Part shown: in pieces, positions 36,448 to 48,210 of the stretch
Layout: each line of letters opens with the position of its first letter
Numbering within the stretch: position 1 is the stretch's first letter
Assembly: GCA_023105745.1 (NCBI GenBank)
Contig: JALGQZ010000018.1
Coordinates: 22,652,132-22,716,131 of the forward strand
Reading direction: 5' to 3'
DNA length: 64,000 bases
Source: Austropuccinia psidii
Lineage: Eukaryota > Basidiomycota > Pucciniomycetes > Pucciniales > Sphaerophragmiaceae
Notes under the pieces: generated by a model
Seen by the model: the letters and a program-made list of their open reading frames with translations, nothing else
The model's database searches: none
What the model was told of the DNA's origin: nothing
Translations under genes and position numbers: made by a program

Positions 36448-37563
36448 TTACTGAGGAATTGGTCTTCTCTCATGTCTGAATCTTCTGAGAAACTTTTGGG
36501 AATCAGGTATTTTACTTTCTTCAATCCACTCATCTTCATGTTGTGGATTTCTGTACCTGACTAAGTATTCTCTTTCATTTTTGCCCCTAAGTCTTCTTTC
36601 TTTTAAGACTTTCAGTACTTTCTTTTCCTCACTTGGTTCAAGCGGGGGTACCTCTAAGGGTGTTTCATTTCTTAAAGGAAATAATTCCTTATCACTTGAA
36701 GTGTAATGCTTCACAAGACTGACAGGAAAAGTTGGATGTTTATTTCCTAATTCTCCTGACAGTTCCACTTGTACTGCATTTGTCCCATGAAGGGCTTTGA
36801 TAATAAATGGTCCTGAAAAGGAATCTTTCAATTTCTTTGGACCTTTAATATTATTCAAGTTCAAGGTTGAAACTAGTATTAAGTCCCCTACTTTGAATTC
36901 TGGGGTTTTATGACTTTTATCCCATTTCTGTTTAGCATATTCAAAGGCATCATTCATGCTTTGATTTGCATGGTGCCTCACTTTATCAAGCAACAATTTG
37001 AAGCTTGAAGCAGTTGGATGAATATCAACTAGATCTTTCTTCAAAGTATCAACTGGAAGTTTGGGGTTCCATCCTTTTTCCAACATTGCAGGAGTCTTGC
37101 CTGTGGAAGCATGGATGGAGGTCTTATAGGCTAATTCCAATGCTGGTATAAGAGTAAACCAATCATGGGTAAAGCCGTCAGAATCTTTAAACTCCAGGCC
37201 ATAAGCACAAAATCTTCTGATCATGTCCTCAAGGGTTTGAATCATTCTTTCTGCCAACCCATCTGTTTGTGGATGGTATGCTGTTGAGAATGATAGTTTT
37301 GTACCCAAAAGCTTATGTAAATTAGTCCATAAGGCTGATGTGAATTTTGGGTCTCTATCACTAATAATGTTTTTAAAGAGACCAGTATGGGATATGACTC
37401 TGTTCCAAATTAAAAGAGCTGTATCCATGGCTGTGTCATCCTTATGACATGGTAAAAAGATTGGTGTTTTGCTATATCTGTCTACAATAACAAGACATGC
37501 ATTGTAACTCTTATCACCTCCAGGTGGTAAGGCAGTTACCCAATCCACGGAACCACTTCCCAT
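36448..37563 (-). pseudogene. pol: RT-7 pol, integrase core and chromodomain-like C-terminus
   Basis: This open minus-strand piece of 371 codons carries the integrase catalytic residues D7 ([11 protein letters not shown]), D69 (SDRDPKFTS) and E105 (GLAERMI), with exactly 35 residues between the last two. A C-terminal SH3-like region (KVGDLILVSTLN..GPFIIKAL) follows, then a chromodomain-like tail (EYLVRYRNPQHEDEWIEESKI..LRRFRHERR). It is separated from upstream pol by a single 1-nt deletion near 37555, where GTTCCGTGGATT stands for the GTTCACATGGATT type seen elsewhere, right at the first catalytic Asp. Apart from that shift this part is intact. Confidence 0.92.
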
Positions 37564-40283
37564 GGGGTACTTGGTTCTTGAATATTGATCATTAAACCAA
37601 ATCTTTTACCAGTAGCTTTATTGGCTTTCTGGCATCTATCACAACTGTGACAGTACTCAATGACATCTTTTCTCCAAGATGGCCACCAGGAACATGTCTT
37701 AATTCTTTCCATTGTTCTGTCTTCAGACAGATGTCCAGAATAAATGTTATCATAGCATTCTAGTAGTATTGTGTTGATGAACATTATACTACATAGGACC
37801 ATGACACATGTGTGTTTAGACCTATGGTATAATATACCATCAAATAAATGGAATCTTCCGTTGTCATAAGATGTTTTCCAAATATCATCCAGAGAATTAG
37901 CCAATGCTGCATCTTTGCAATCTTTGTCAAGTAGAGAAGTAAGTATATGGCAATTTTTATCTTGCTTATAGCTTTCTCTAACTTCATCAAAGAATTCTGT
38001 TCCAACATCTGTGATATTAATTCCTTCAATTGGAATTTGAGGTTCTGCACTTGTAGGAACAGAGGCAGGATTGTCAGGTGTATTGGGTAATGCCCATCTA
38101 CTCAAGCCATCAGCATTCTTGTGAATATTTCCAGCTTTATGTACTATGGTCATATTTCCTCTATACTCCTGTATAGCAATCTGCCATCTTAACATGTGTC
38201 TGTTTGGAGTTTTCATGTTAAGAAGTGATTTTACTGCATTACAATCAGTAATTACTTCAAACACACTACCATCAAGATAGTAATGAAGTTTTTCCAGAGC
38301 CCAAACAAGGCAAAGGCACTCCATTTGGCTAGCTCCATATCTGGCCTCAGTAGGCTTAATTTGTCTTGAAATAAAACAAATTGGACCTTCATAAGGCTTG
38401 TCATTGACAATTTGAATTTGATGAAGAGCAGCTCCTAAACCATCACCACATGCATCAATATACAGCTTGAAAGGAAGTTTCCAATCTGGCATCAATAATA
38501 ATGGTGCATTGGTCAAGGCATACTTGATTTTATCATATGCTTGAAGTCTTTCCTGTGTCATTTCAAAAACAGTTTGTTGATCACAAATTCTGTATAATGA
38601 TCTGGCATGGATTGCAAAATCTTTAAGGTGCTGCCTGTAATAACTGGCAAACCCTAAGAAAGACATCATTTCTTTTTTGTTCTGGGGCATTTGTTTCAGT
38701 AAAACTGCAGCCACTTTGTTTTTATCAACACCAAGGCTCAGTCCTGAGACTACATGTCCTAGAGCTTTTAACTCATGAAATCCAAAATTACACTTTTTAA
38801 GAGAAATTTTCATGTTCACTTGTAAGATTTTCTTAAGTACTAATGAAAGTCTCTCTAGATGTAATTGCCAGGTTTCTGAACAAATGATAATGTCATCAAT
38901 ATAAATGATTAACCATCCCTCTGATAATTCATGTGGGAAGATTGTGTTCATCATTCTTTGGTAATGAGAGGGTGCATTTTTAATTCCAAAAGGCATCCTC
39001 AAATATTCATAAATACCACAATGAGCAATTATTCTCAATAATTTCCTAGCATGAGCTGTTAAAACATTCTGATGGAAGCCTTGAAGAGCATCCATAGAAG
39101 TAATAAATCTTGCTTTGGATAATTGAGTCAAAGTCTCATGAATTCTAGGGATTGGATACCTGTCTGGAATAGTGTAGGTATTCAGTGCTCTAAAATCACC
39201 AACCATCCTTGACTTATCATTATGCCAAGTAATGATTACTGGAGTTGTGACTTCAACTTCCTCATTGTGCCCAACTTTTCTAAGAACTCCCAGTTTCATT
39301 AGTTCATTAATATGATTTTCTAATGCTTCTCTAGATCTAGTGCTAGCTGGGTAAGCTGGTCTTCTTAATAGTGGCGGATAAGGCCTTTCCTCATTAAGCA
39401 TAATGTCCACCTCATGGCCTTTTATAGCCCCAAATGGCTCATTATCAGAAGCAAAGGCTTCTCTATATTGAAATAAAATTTCAATAAGTTCTTCCTTCAC
39501 TTCTGGTGTTAATTCAGGACTAATTTGTGCTTCACTTAACTGATCTGACACAAATTTGCCTTTGTTAACATTTTTCACTTGTTTAATGACAGTGATTTCT
39601 CTTCTTTCTGGAGAAAAAGCAAATTTTTGCCTTTTATTTTCCCCTATAGTGAAATATCTGTCTTTATGATTATTAATATCAATACCATAGATATTGAGAT
39701 AATCATTTCCAAGTATAAAGTGTTGTGAAGTACAATTATTCATAACAACAAATTCAGCTTTCAATCTTATACTTCCTGCAGGATGAGGAAATATTATTGC
39801 TGCTTCAAATATACCCAAAGGGTGCATGTTTTGGCTAGCACTGCTGAATCTTATACCTTCAATTGGCATCAACTTGTCTTGCCAATTGGTATAAATCTTG
39901 TCAAGATAATCTTTTCCAACACAAGTGCAAAAAGCACCTGAGTCAAGATGTATCTTGGCTTCTATGTTATTTATCACAATATTAGTGATACAAGATGACC
40001 CAGCTGTATAGCCTTTACCTCTGGCAGGTTTGGTTGTTTGCATCCTAGCATCTTGCACATGTATGAGATCCATACATTCATCAGTATACTGTGGTAAGTG
40101 AGTATGTACCTCAGTGACTTCAAAAGAAACATTAATATTTTCTATACTAAGTTCTTCTAATACTTCTTCTTCTGAAGGTTCAGAATCACTTTCATGTAAG
40201 GATACATCAGTTTCTTTTGTGTCTTCCACTTTTTCAATATTTATCTCATTGACTCTTGTCTTTTTGGGATAAGTGTTTGCCAA
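37536..40283 (-). pseudogene. pol: RT-7 pol, protease-RT-RNase H-integrase N-terminus
   Basis: This open minus-strand stretch of 915 codons holds an acidic linker, protease DSG at 114-116, RT with D398 and YIDD at 461-464, and RNase H D610, E655, D680 and D725. The integrase zinc region has H851, C878 and C881, but the first His is Tyr (residue 844, ECYDN for ECHDS). It ends prematurely in EVVPWIG because of the 1-nt deletion near 37555. Upstream the frame is continuous with gag apart from a TGA at 40296. The protein would otherwise be a single gag-pol fusion. Confidence 0.93.
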
Positions 40284-41576
40284 ATGAGCTGTACTTCCTC
40301 ATTTATGACATTTCAAAGGAGGTCTGTCATGTGGTTTATTTGGTTTTGAAATTGGTTTCCCACTAGTTTTGTTGTCTATTGGGGGTTTATACCAATTTCT
40401 TCCAATTTTTGTTCTAGTAGTGATATCCTCCATAGAATTGATATAATCCTCTGTAGAGCAAGGCTCAATACATCTGCTTCTTATAGCATGCTCAAGGTCA
40501 CCACCACATTTTATTAATATCCTTTTATGTACCATTGTTTCAGACATATCAGGATGAAGGGCAGTTAATCTGTCCTTCTGTTTAAGAAACCAAGACATGG
40601 GCCTGTCCCTCTCAATATTAAAAATGGCTTCTTCAAAAGAATTTTCCATTCTAAATCTCCAGGAATCATTTGCCCATTTGGAAATAATTTGTTCTTTCCA
40701 CCAAGGCCAAGAATGTTTACCATGGTCTAGTCTCATCTTATAATACCATTTCTTTGCTGATTTGGTAAATAATGAGTGTAATCTGGCACTTATGTATTCA
40801 TCTGGTATGTTAAAGTCTTCTTTGAACATATCAATTGTTTTCATAAATTCCATATGATTATATTCTCCTTCACCACTGAAGGTTGGCCATTCCTCTAATC
40901 TTGGAATGTCTTTAAAATTGCAAGCAGTTTCCATGTCATTACTTGAAATTGTGTGATGTAAATCATTATTCAAGTTAAGAACATTCCTGTCAAGAAATGG
41001 TGTGGATTGCCTTGGCAATTCATTTTTCATTGATATATTATTAATACTTGATTGAATATCTTCTTTCAATTCAAGTCTTGCTTTATCACTTTTTTCCAAT
41101 TGTTCTTGAAAAAGAGCTGCATTGTGACCAGTTGAATTTTCCAAGTTTTGCACTTGTATTTTCAATTCTTTCAACTGTCCAGTTATAAAAGAAATTGAAT
41201 GTTCATCTGGTTAATTGAGTAAGTCAACTCTAAACTCAAGTCTTTCACAAATTTGCGTCAAAGACAAAATATTTGCCTTATTAACATTTTCAAGGCCAAT
41301 TATGGTCTTTTGTTGATCTTTTACTTGTAATATTTCATTACCCAACTTCTGTTGGACATGATCAAATGCTTTAAATTTTGCCATAATTTCTTTATTACAA
41401 GATTCAAAGTAAGTTACAAGCTTTACAAGGTCTACTTCTTTGGAAAGGATTGGTTCAATCTTTCCTCCTCCTTGTTTTTGAATTTCATCAAAGTTCTTGC
41501 CATATTGAACACATTGTCCATGGCTGTTTTCTCTTTCTTTGGAATTCTGTAATTCTGCGGGTAAGGCTTGTTTCAC
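40284..41576 (-). pseudogene. gag: RT-7 gag: coiled coil, capsid, damaged knuckle
   Basis: The minus-strand frame (41211-41576, then 40299-41174) has a long Leu/Ile/Lys/Gln-rich N-terminus likely to form a coiled coil, and a capsid domain (RLEEWPTFSGEGEYNHMEF, KWYYKMRLDHGKHSWPWWK). Its knuckle reads [17 protein letters not shown], so the second Cys is TGA and the fourth ligand is Tyr. Another stop (CAA to TAA) lies at 41208. The N-terminal part overlaps ORF1 in the -1 frame, and that frame is open further up to an ATG at 42212 except for one stop near 41598. Confidence 0.9.
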
Positions 41577-42443
41577 TTGGGCTTTGCCTTTCCCTTTGCC
41601 TTATGCTTGCCCTTTTGGTTGGTTTTTGGGGCTTGCTTGGGCTTGTTTGGCACTGGTTGAGGCGGATTTTTGCTGGTGGATGCTTGAGGAGCTTCCACTG
41701 GGCTGTTGTCCTTGCCTTGAGCCAATTTCTTCTTTGGATCTTCTGACAACATGCTTTGGTTTTTCAACCAAGCTTTTATCTGTTGGACTTGTCCTTTGAC
41801 AGACATTGGTGTCCAACCCAGTAGAGGATCTTCTGTCTTTTCTGGCCCCATGAACTTCTTCACTTGAAGATAAGAGTTCATGGTGCCTATCCAAAGACTT
41901 GGAAGGAGTTCCCACTCTTGTTGTTTTGACGCCAGGAACCAGTTTTTCCATTGGGATTGATAAATTTCCACAGCTGCCTGTTGGAAATGGTTCAGGTCTA
42001 ACAGCAATAGCAGTTATGTCAGCTTCTGAACTCTCAAGAAGAGGTTCAAAGGTGCTGGCTAACCTTTGGGAACTGGTGGAAGTTCTGGCATCCTCCATTT
42101 GTGCCTCTCCTCTGGGAGGACATTCTTGCCTTTTGGATTTGTGGCTGGAATGTCCTGGTCCAGATCCATTTGATTGGATGGAGTAGTTGCTTCCACTTCT
42201 AGTAGGAGTCATTTTACGTCAATTTTAATAAAAAATAGAGTAAAAATTGAATTGAATTCACCTGCAGGACCTTTAAAGGGTTCTTTGGTTATTAAACCCC
42301 TTGGTGCTGGACTGGTTTGAATTTCAATACTGGACTCTGAGGCTTCAGAGTCTGAAGAACTTTCTCTGATGGAAGACACTAGAGAAAAATCAAAAATATA
42401 AGTTATTTTATCAAATAATAAAAATAACTTATAAACTCAACTT
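41432..42443 (-). pseudogene. RT-7 ORF1, four-exon spliced gene, one nonsense codon
   Basis: The exons inferred on the minus strand are a tip ending ...CAATAA at 42442, exon a 42262-42378, exon b 42064-42198 and exon c 41432-41997. The introns are 42379-42441 (63 nt), 42199-42261 (63 nt) and 41998-42063 (66 nt), all GT...AG. The first junction joins A to TG, making ATG. Phases agree: exon a ends in phase 1, exon b reads EVEATTPSNQM and ends in phase 1, and exon c completes GAC CTG AAC. The product would be about 270 residues: an acidic Ser-rich start (SSSDSEASESSIEIQ), a helical domain (AAVEIYQSQWKNW..MNSYL), a basic Lys/Pro/Gly linker and YPQNYRIPK. One TGG-to-TGA stop lies at 41573. Function unknown. 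Confidence 0.75.
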
Positions 42444-42895
42444 ATTGAATAAAGTTGTTTTTATGTAATTTATGGCAAATTACGTCAAAAATAAAGAAAA
42501 AATGTCTAAGATAAAAAGAAAAAATGTTTTTAGTAAAGATTTTTATTTGATTTATTATTTTCTTTAAAGAAATAATAATTATGCAATTAACAAGTTCATT
42601 AAACAAAATTATATTATTATTCACTTTATACTAGAATAACTCAAAGAATAAATTTCAAGTCTGTGATGTGAAAAAGCCACTAGTTAGACAAAAGAAATTT
42701 ATTCCAAGTCACTCAATAGTATATTGTTTCAAACAATATTCTTAAGAAAAAATAACTTTATTAATATTATAAAGATTATTTATAAGGGATAAGTCCCAAA
42801 AAAGCCAATATTAAGACAAATATGGCAATTTTACGTCAAAAAACAGTAAAATATGGTCTAGAATATGATTTATGTCCCAAACATTGGTTTAAAAT
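42444..42895 (-). other. RT-7 leader
   Basis: AT-rich, non-coding. It contains two copies of a TTACGTCAAA motif (42479 and 42831); a third lies in intron 1 at 42214. It is the probable site of the untranslated first exon that donates the A of the ORF1 start codon. Confidence 0.5.
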
Positions 42896-42913
42896 CACGG
42901 CCAGGCCCCCAAA
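42896..42913 (-). other. RT-7 primer-binding site
   Basis: The minus strand reads TTTGGGGGCCTGGCCGTG directly after the 5' LTR, identical to the block next to the RT-2 5' LTR. Confidence 0.8.
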
Positions 42914-45103
42914 TGTAAGGTTTGTCTATGAAACTCTTGATAATAGTAGCAATATCAAGAGTACTATGACTGTCCTCAGTAGAAAAATATAATATAATAA
43001 GATATTATAACCACAAATTTAAATATAATTATTAAAAATAATTATATATAAAAAAAAATAAATTTAATTATTATTATAATAATATAATAATAAAAAAATA
43101 ATAATTATAATAAATTATAATTGTTCTATTATTGTTATAGTCACTGACAGCTATAACAATAAGAAGTGTAAAGCTCTTAATGAGACAATTACACGTGGAA
43201 AATATGAATATTAAACACTTATAAATAATATAAATATTATTTATAAAAAGAATTAAACACACACTGTGCATAAATAATTCTTTTAGAATAAAAATTCTAT
43301 ATAAAAAAACTAATACTAGATAAAAAAATATAGAATTCTAGAGAAAACTTACTTATAAGATTTATTTAATACAATAAGTCAAAATACAACAGTTATAATA
43401 TTAAATAATAATTATAAGTTAAAAACACGTCAAAAATCAATAAATTTAAAGATAAAACAACTTTTAATAATATAGATTATGATTTAAGAGTTTTTGAGAG
43501 GAATTTGTGGATTTTAAAAGATATTTAAAATGATAATTTTATATAATAAAATATATTATTGGTGATTACAACAATAATCTAAATTCTATGACTTCAATTC
43601 TTTAATTTCAATAAATAAAGAATAAAAATAACTTAAGAATTACTTTTAATAATAAGATTTTATATTTAATAAAGCTTTACCTGTTTAAATTTCTAATATG
43701 ATTGGATTGATAATGAATGATGGCCAAAAACAGTGATGAAAAGACTCTTTTTATGTCTTCAGAGCAGCTCTCATGATTCATAATGGATTTAGAGGGCGTG
43801 CTCAGGTCAAAACTGAAAAACCATGCTTGAAAATAGAGTTCTTAACTTAAGGCAACTTATTTTTACTTCCAATTTAAAGTTACCAGTGTTATTCTTAACC
43901 CCAAGTAACTTTAATCCTCATTTAGTTTAATTATTTTAAGTTTTAATATAAAATGAATTTATTTATATTAAAGTTCATCACATGAACAACTTAAAATTAG
44001 AGTTTCAAGCAGAAATCTTTTAAACTCAATTTTTAATTAATTTTTAAAGAAATCATAATTTTCTTTAAGATTAATTAAAAGAGTAAATTTCCAGGCTAAT
44101 TACCCAGGAAATTTATTTATAAAAGATACTTAAAATTTAATTTATATATTGATAATATTAAATTTTAAGTTGTGTGAAAATTTCAAGCAAATCCATTAAG
44201 AATTGGATTTTTAATGAATTTTTGAAGTTATTGCTATTTTTCCACGTAAAATAGCAATACACACCAAACCTTAAGTTTTGATAAGGTTTTAATGCTTGAA
44301 ACTTTAAAGTTTTAAGCTTATTTTGAGTTTTTAAACTTCATTAAGCTCTGACAGTTCTTAAAACCTTGATTTCAAGCCTGCATATTGGGATTTACCCTTT
44401 GGCAGCTTGAAATTCCTGTCCAAATTGGGATAAAACCAGTTTAAACCTTAAGGTTGGATTAAAGTCTAATCTTAAAGTTTAAATAAGGTTGAAAATCCTC
44501 CAATACAGGTGGACAACCTTAATTGAGTCCTTGCAGATCCAAAAAGTTGGGTACCCCAGCTCTATTTGGTCTTTTTCCTTTGTCCCACCTTTTTGCGTGG
44601 ATTTTGCCCTTTTATTTATTTAAAGCCATACCATGGCTTTAAACCCTTTTAAATTGAGCTCACGCAGGATTTACATTCTGTATGGCAAATCCTTAGCCAA
44701 TTCAGTAAATATACACAACACCTCAATTTTAACTAGAATTTTGGTAAAGTTGCATAAACCTTATGTAACTTTAAATTTAAGCTTAATTAAGCTTAAATTT
44801 AACAATTTTAAAAAAATGTTAAAAAAGCTACATTAGTACTGTGAGATTCTTAAATCTTCCAATAACACAAGAAATAAGTGTTTTTGGGTATAACACCCTA
44901 TGGGTGTACCCTAGGTCATTTTTGGTGTAGAATCCAAAAATGACATAATAATTATAACTTTGTTTATCCAAAAAAAAGTTATACTTATTTTTTGTTATTT
45001 TTTATTTTAAATTCAACTAAATAGTCTGTTTAAGACAAAATTAACTGTCTATAAAATTATTTGTGGCCTTATGGGTATGTTATACATACCTCACAGGCTC
45101 ACA
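42914..45103 (-). repeat. RT-7 5' LTR
   Basis: 2190 bp, a direct repeat of 34123-36312. On the minus strand a TTTAAATAAATAAAAGGG stretch near 44615-44635 is a candidate TATA region, at the place where the RT-8 LTR has TATAAAAG. Confidence 0.96.
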
Positions 45104-45108
45104 GGTCC

Positions 45109-45755
45109 TCTGACAACATGCTTTGGTTGTTCAACCAAGTTTTTATCTTTTAAACTTTTCCTTTGCAAGACATGGGTGTCCAACCCCTCAGAAGACCCTC
45201 TGTCTTTTCTGGGCCCATGAAATTCTTCATTCGAAGATATGAGTTCATTGTGCCTATCCAAATACTTGGCACAAGCTCCTACTCCTGCGGCTTTGCTGCC
45301 ATAAACCAGTTCTTGTACCTAGACAGGTATATTTCTATTGTTGCCTGTTGGAAATGGTTCAGGTCTGATAACAGGAATAGCAGTTATGTCAGCTTCTGGA
45401 GTGTCAAAGGTGCTGGGGAAAGTTCTGGCCTCTTCCATTTGTGCCTCTCCTCTGGGCTGAAAATCCTGTCCTGGTCCGGATCCATTTTCTTGGATGGAGT
45501 AGTTACTTTTACTTCTAGTAAGAGTCATTTCAGGTCAATTTAAAAAAATGGACTAAGAAATTGATTGAATTCACCTTCTGGACCTTTAAAGGGTTCTTTG
45601 GTAATTAAACCCCTTGGTGATGGGCTGGTTTGAATTTCAATACTAGACTCTGAGACCGCAGAGTCTAAAGAATTTTCTCTGGTGGATGACACTAGAGAAA
45701 ATAAAAAAATCCAAATTATTTTATTAAGAAATAAAAAAACCTACAAGCTTGACTT
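45109..45755 (-). pseudogene. RT-6 ORF1, 5' part (exons a, b and start of c)
   Basis: Minus strand: the tip ends CAATAA at 45754, an intron of 62 nt (45692-45753) joins A|TG, exon a is 45575-45691 (117 nt, the same length as in RT-7), and intron 1 is 60 nt (45515-45574). Exon b starts EVKVTTPSKKM, and exon c carries LNHFQQATIEIYLSRYKNW and MNSYL before running into RT-7 at 45108. Exon c has a TAG after AAKPQE. The donor of the second coding intron is lost in a small deletion. It continues at 34117 on the other side of RT-7. Confidence 0.75.
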
Positions 45756-46212
45756 ATTGGATAAAGTTGTTTTAATGTAATTTATCACAGATTACATCAA
45801 AACTAAAGAAAAATGTCTAAGGAACAAAGAAAAGAAAATCTCAGTAAAGATTTTTAACTTTTTTTTAAAAAAATTTATTTGATTTGATATTTTCTTTAAA
45901 GAAGTAAAAGTTATGAAATTAATACGTTATTAATCAGAGTTGTATTATTATTCACTTTATACTAGAATAAGTTTCAAGCCTGTGATGTGAAAAGCCACTA
46001 GTTAGACAAGAGGAATTTATTCCAAATCACTCAATAGTATATTGTTTCAAACAATATTCTTAAGAAGAAATAACTTTATTAATATTATAAGGATTATTTA
46101 AAAGGGGTACTTCCCAAAAAAGCCAATATTAAAGTAAATATGGCAATTTTACATCAAAAAAGCGTAAAATAAGGTCTAAAATATGATTTATGTCCCAAAA
46201 ATTGGTTAAAAT
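45756..46212 (-). other. RT-6 leader
   Basis: An AT-rich non-coding homologue of the RT-7 leader. Confidence 0.55.
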
Positions 46213-46230
46213 CATGGCCAGGCCCCCAAA
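46213..46230 (-). other. RT-6 primer-binding site
   Basis: The minus strand reads TTTGGGGGCCTGGCCATG after the LTR. One CG of the other copies has become CA. Confidence 0.75.
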
Positions 46231-47745
46231 TGTAAGGTTTTTCTATGAAACTCTTGATAATAGTATTGATATCAAGAGTACTATGACTGTCCTCAGTAGA
46301 AAAATATAATATAACAAAATATTATAGCCACAAATTTGTATAATTATTGAAAAAAACAAGAAATTTAATTATTATTAAATAAGTTAATGATAATAATAAT
46401 AAACTATAGTTATTCTATTATTGTTATAGTTACTGACAATTATAACATTAAGAAGTGTAAAACTCTTAATGATACAATTACACATTGAAAATATAATTAT
46501 TTAACCACTTATAAATAATATAAATATTGATCATAAAGGAATTATCACACACACTGGGCATAAATAATTCTTATAGAAAAATTATATATATAAAAACTAA
46601 TAATAGATAAAAATATAGAACTTCAGAGGAAAACTTACTTATAAGATATATCTAATGCAATAAGTTAGATAGAACATTTATTATAAATTAAAAAAATTCC
46701 AAAAAATTGATATTTCAAACATAAAATAACTTTTTTTAATAAAAAACAGGATTATAAGAGCTTTTAAGAGGAATTTGTGGATCTTAAAAGATATTTGAGA
46801 TGATAATTTTATAAAATAAAATATATTATTGGTTATTACAAAAATAATCTGAATTCTACAATTTCAATTCTTTACTTTAAGATTAATAAAGAATGAAATA
46901 GCTTGAGAATTATTTTAATAATAATATTCTTTATTTAACAAAGCTTTACCTGTTTAAATGTCTAATATAATTGGATTGATAATGAATGATAATTATTAAT
47001 GGATAAAAACAGTGATGAATAGACTATTTTTATGTCTACAGAGCAGCTGTCATGATTAATAATGAATGTATAGGGTGTGCATAGGTCAAAACTAAAAAAC
47101 CATTATCAAAAATAAGGTTTGTTACTTAAGTTAACTTATTTTTAATTCCAATTTAAAGTTACCAGTGTTATTCTTAACTTCAAGTAACTTTAATCCTCAT
47201 TTAGGTTAATTATTTTAAAATTTAATATAATATCAATTTATTTATATTAAAGTTCATCACATGAAAAGCTTAAAAAGAAAGTTTCAAACAAAAGTCTCTT
47301 GAACCCAATTTTTAATTAATTTTACAGAAATCTTGATTTTCTTTAAGTATAATTAAAAGAGTAGCCTGCCAGGCTAATTACCAATAAAACCTGTATATAA
47401 AAGAAAAGTAAAATTTGATGTATACACAGACTCCATTAAGCTTTAAGCTGTGTGAGATTTGCAGGCAAATCCATTAAGAAATGGATTTTTAATCAATTTT
47501 TGAAGTTATTACTATTTTTCCACATACAATAGCAATACACACTAAACCTTAGCTTTTGATAAGGCTTTAATGCTTGTGGCTCCAAATTTTTAAGCTTAAA
47601 GAAGCTTTGACAGTTCTTAAAACCTTAATTTAAAGCTTTCATATTGGGATTTACCCTTTGGCAGCTTGAAATACCTGTCCAAATTGGGATAAAACCAGTT
47701 TGAGCATTAAGGTAATAACACCCTGTGGGTGTATCCTAGGTTATT
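46231..47745 (-). repeat. RT-6 5' LTR, left part
   Basis: It starts TGTAAGGTTTTTCTATG and runs to ...cctaggttatt, where RT-8 begins. Compared with the RT-6 3' LTR it lacks about 440 bp between cattaagg (near 47712) and taataacaccctgtggg. Its remaining 181 bp are at 59856-60036. Confidence 0.9.
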
Positions 47746-48210
47746 TGTGAGCCTTAGAGGTAATTTCATATATCCAAAAGACCACAAATATAAAAATAAC
47801 ATATCAATATAAATAAAATAAATTTATTCATATTATTAAAATAAAAATCAAAATATAAATATAAAATTATATTGAAAATAAAAAAATTAATTACAATTTA
47901 AAAATAAAAATACATTAAATTTTGTAAGTATAAAATTACATTTATACTTGAAAAAATTAAGTAAAAATGAAATTTTAACAAAATTGTGAAAAAATAAATA
48001 AATTTGGAAAAAAGTTAAATAAAAATTATTATAACTTTTTATCCAATAAATAAATACATAAAAATTATTTCACCATTGGATTCCTCATAAAAAATCAGGT
48101 GGGGTCACCTCTGAGTGAAATTCTTGTAACTCAACTCTAAATAAGCTTAAATTAAGTTTTTAGTATTTTCAATACAAAAGTTTAAAATCCTCAAAACCTT
48201 AATTTAATTC

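Larger units (their letters stand above)
34118..45108 (-). mobile_element. RT-7: full-length group 1 element, target duplication GGTCC
   Basis: LTRs of equal length (2190 bp; 34123-36312 and 42914-45103) bracket a complete set of parts on the minus strand: primer-binding site, spliced ORF1, gag, pol, hairpin and polypurine tract. GGTCC occurs at 34118-34122 and 45104-45108. The LTRs differ only by scattered substitutions and single-base indels, so insertion is fairly recent. It lies inside ORF1 exon c of RT-6. Lesions are few: single stops in ORF1 and gag, a TGA in the knuckle and one frameshift in integrase. Confidence 0.96.

Noticed and set aside
41427..41450. Canonical -1 frameshift heptamer at the ORF1/gag overlap
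   Set aside because: The overlap in RT-7 (TCC TTT CCA AAG AAG TAG) contains no X-XXY-YYZ heptamer in the correct phase.
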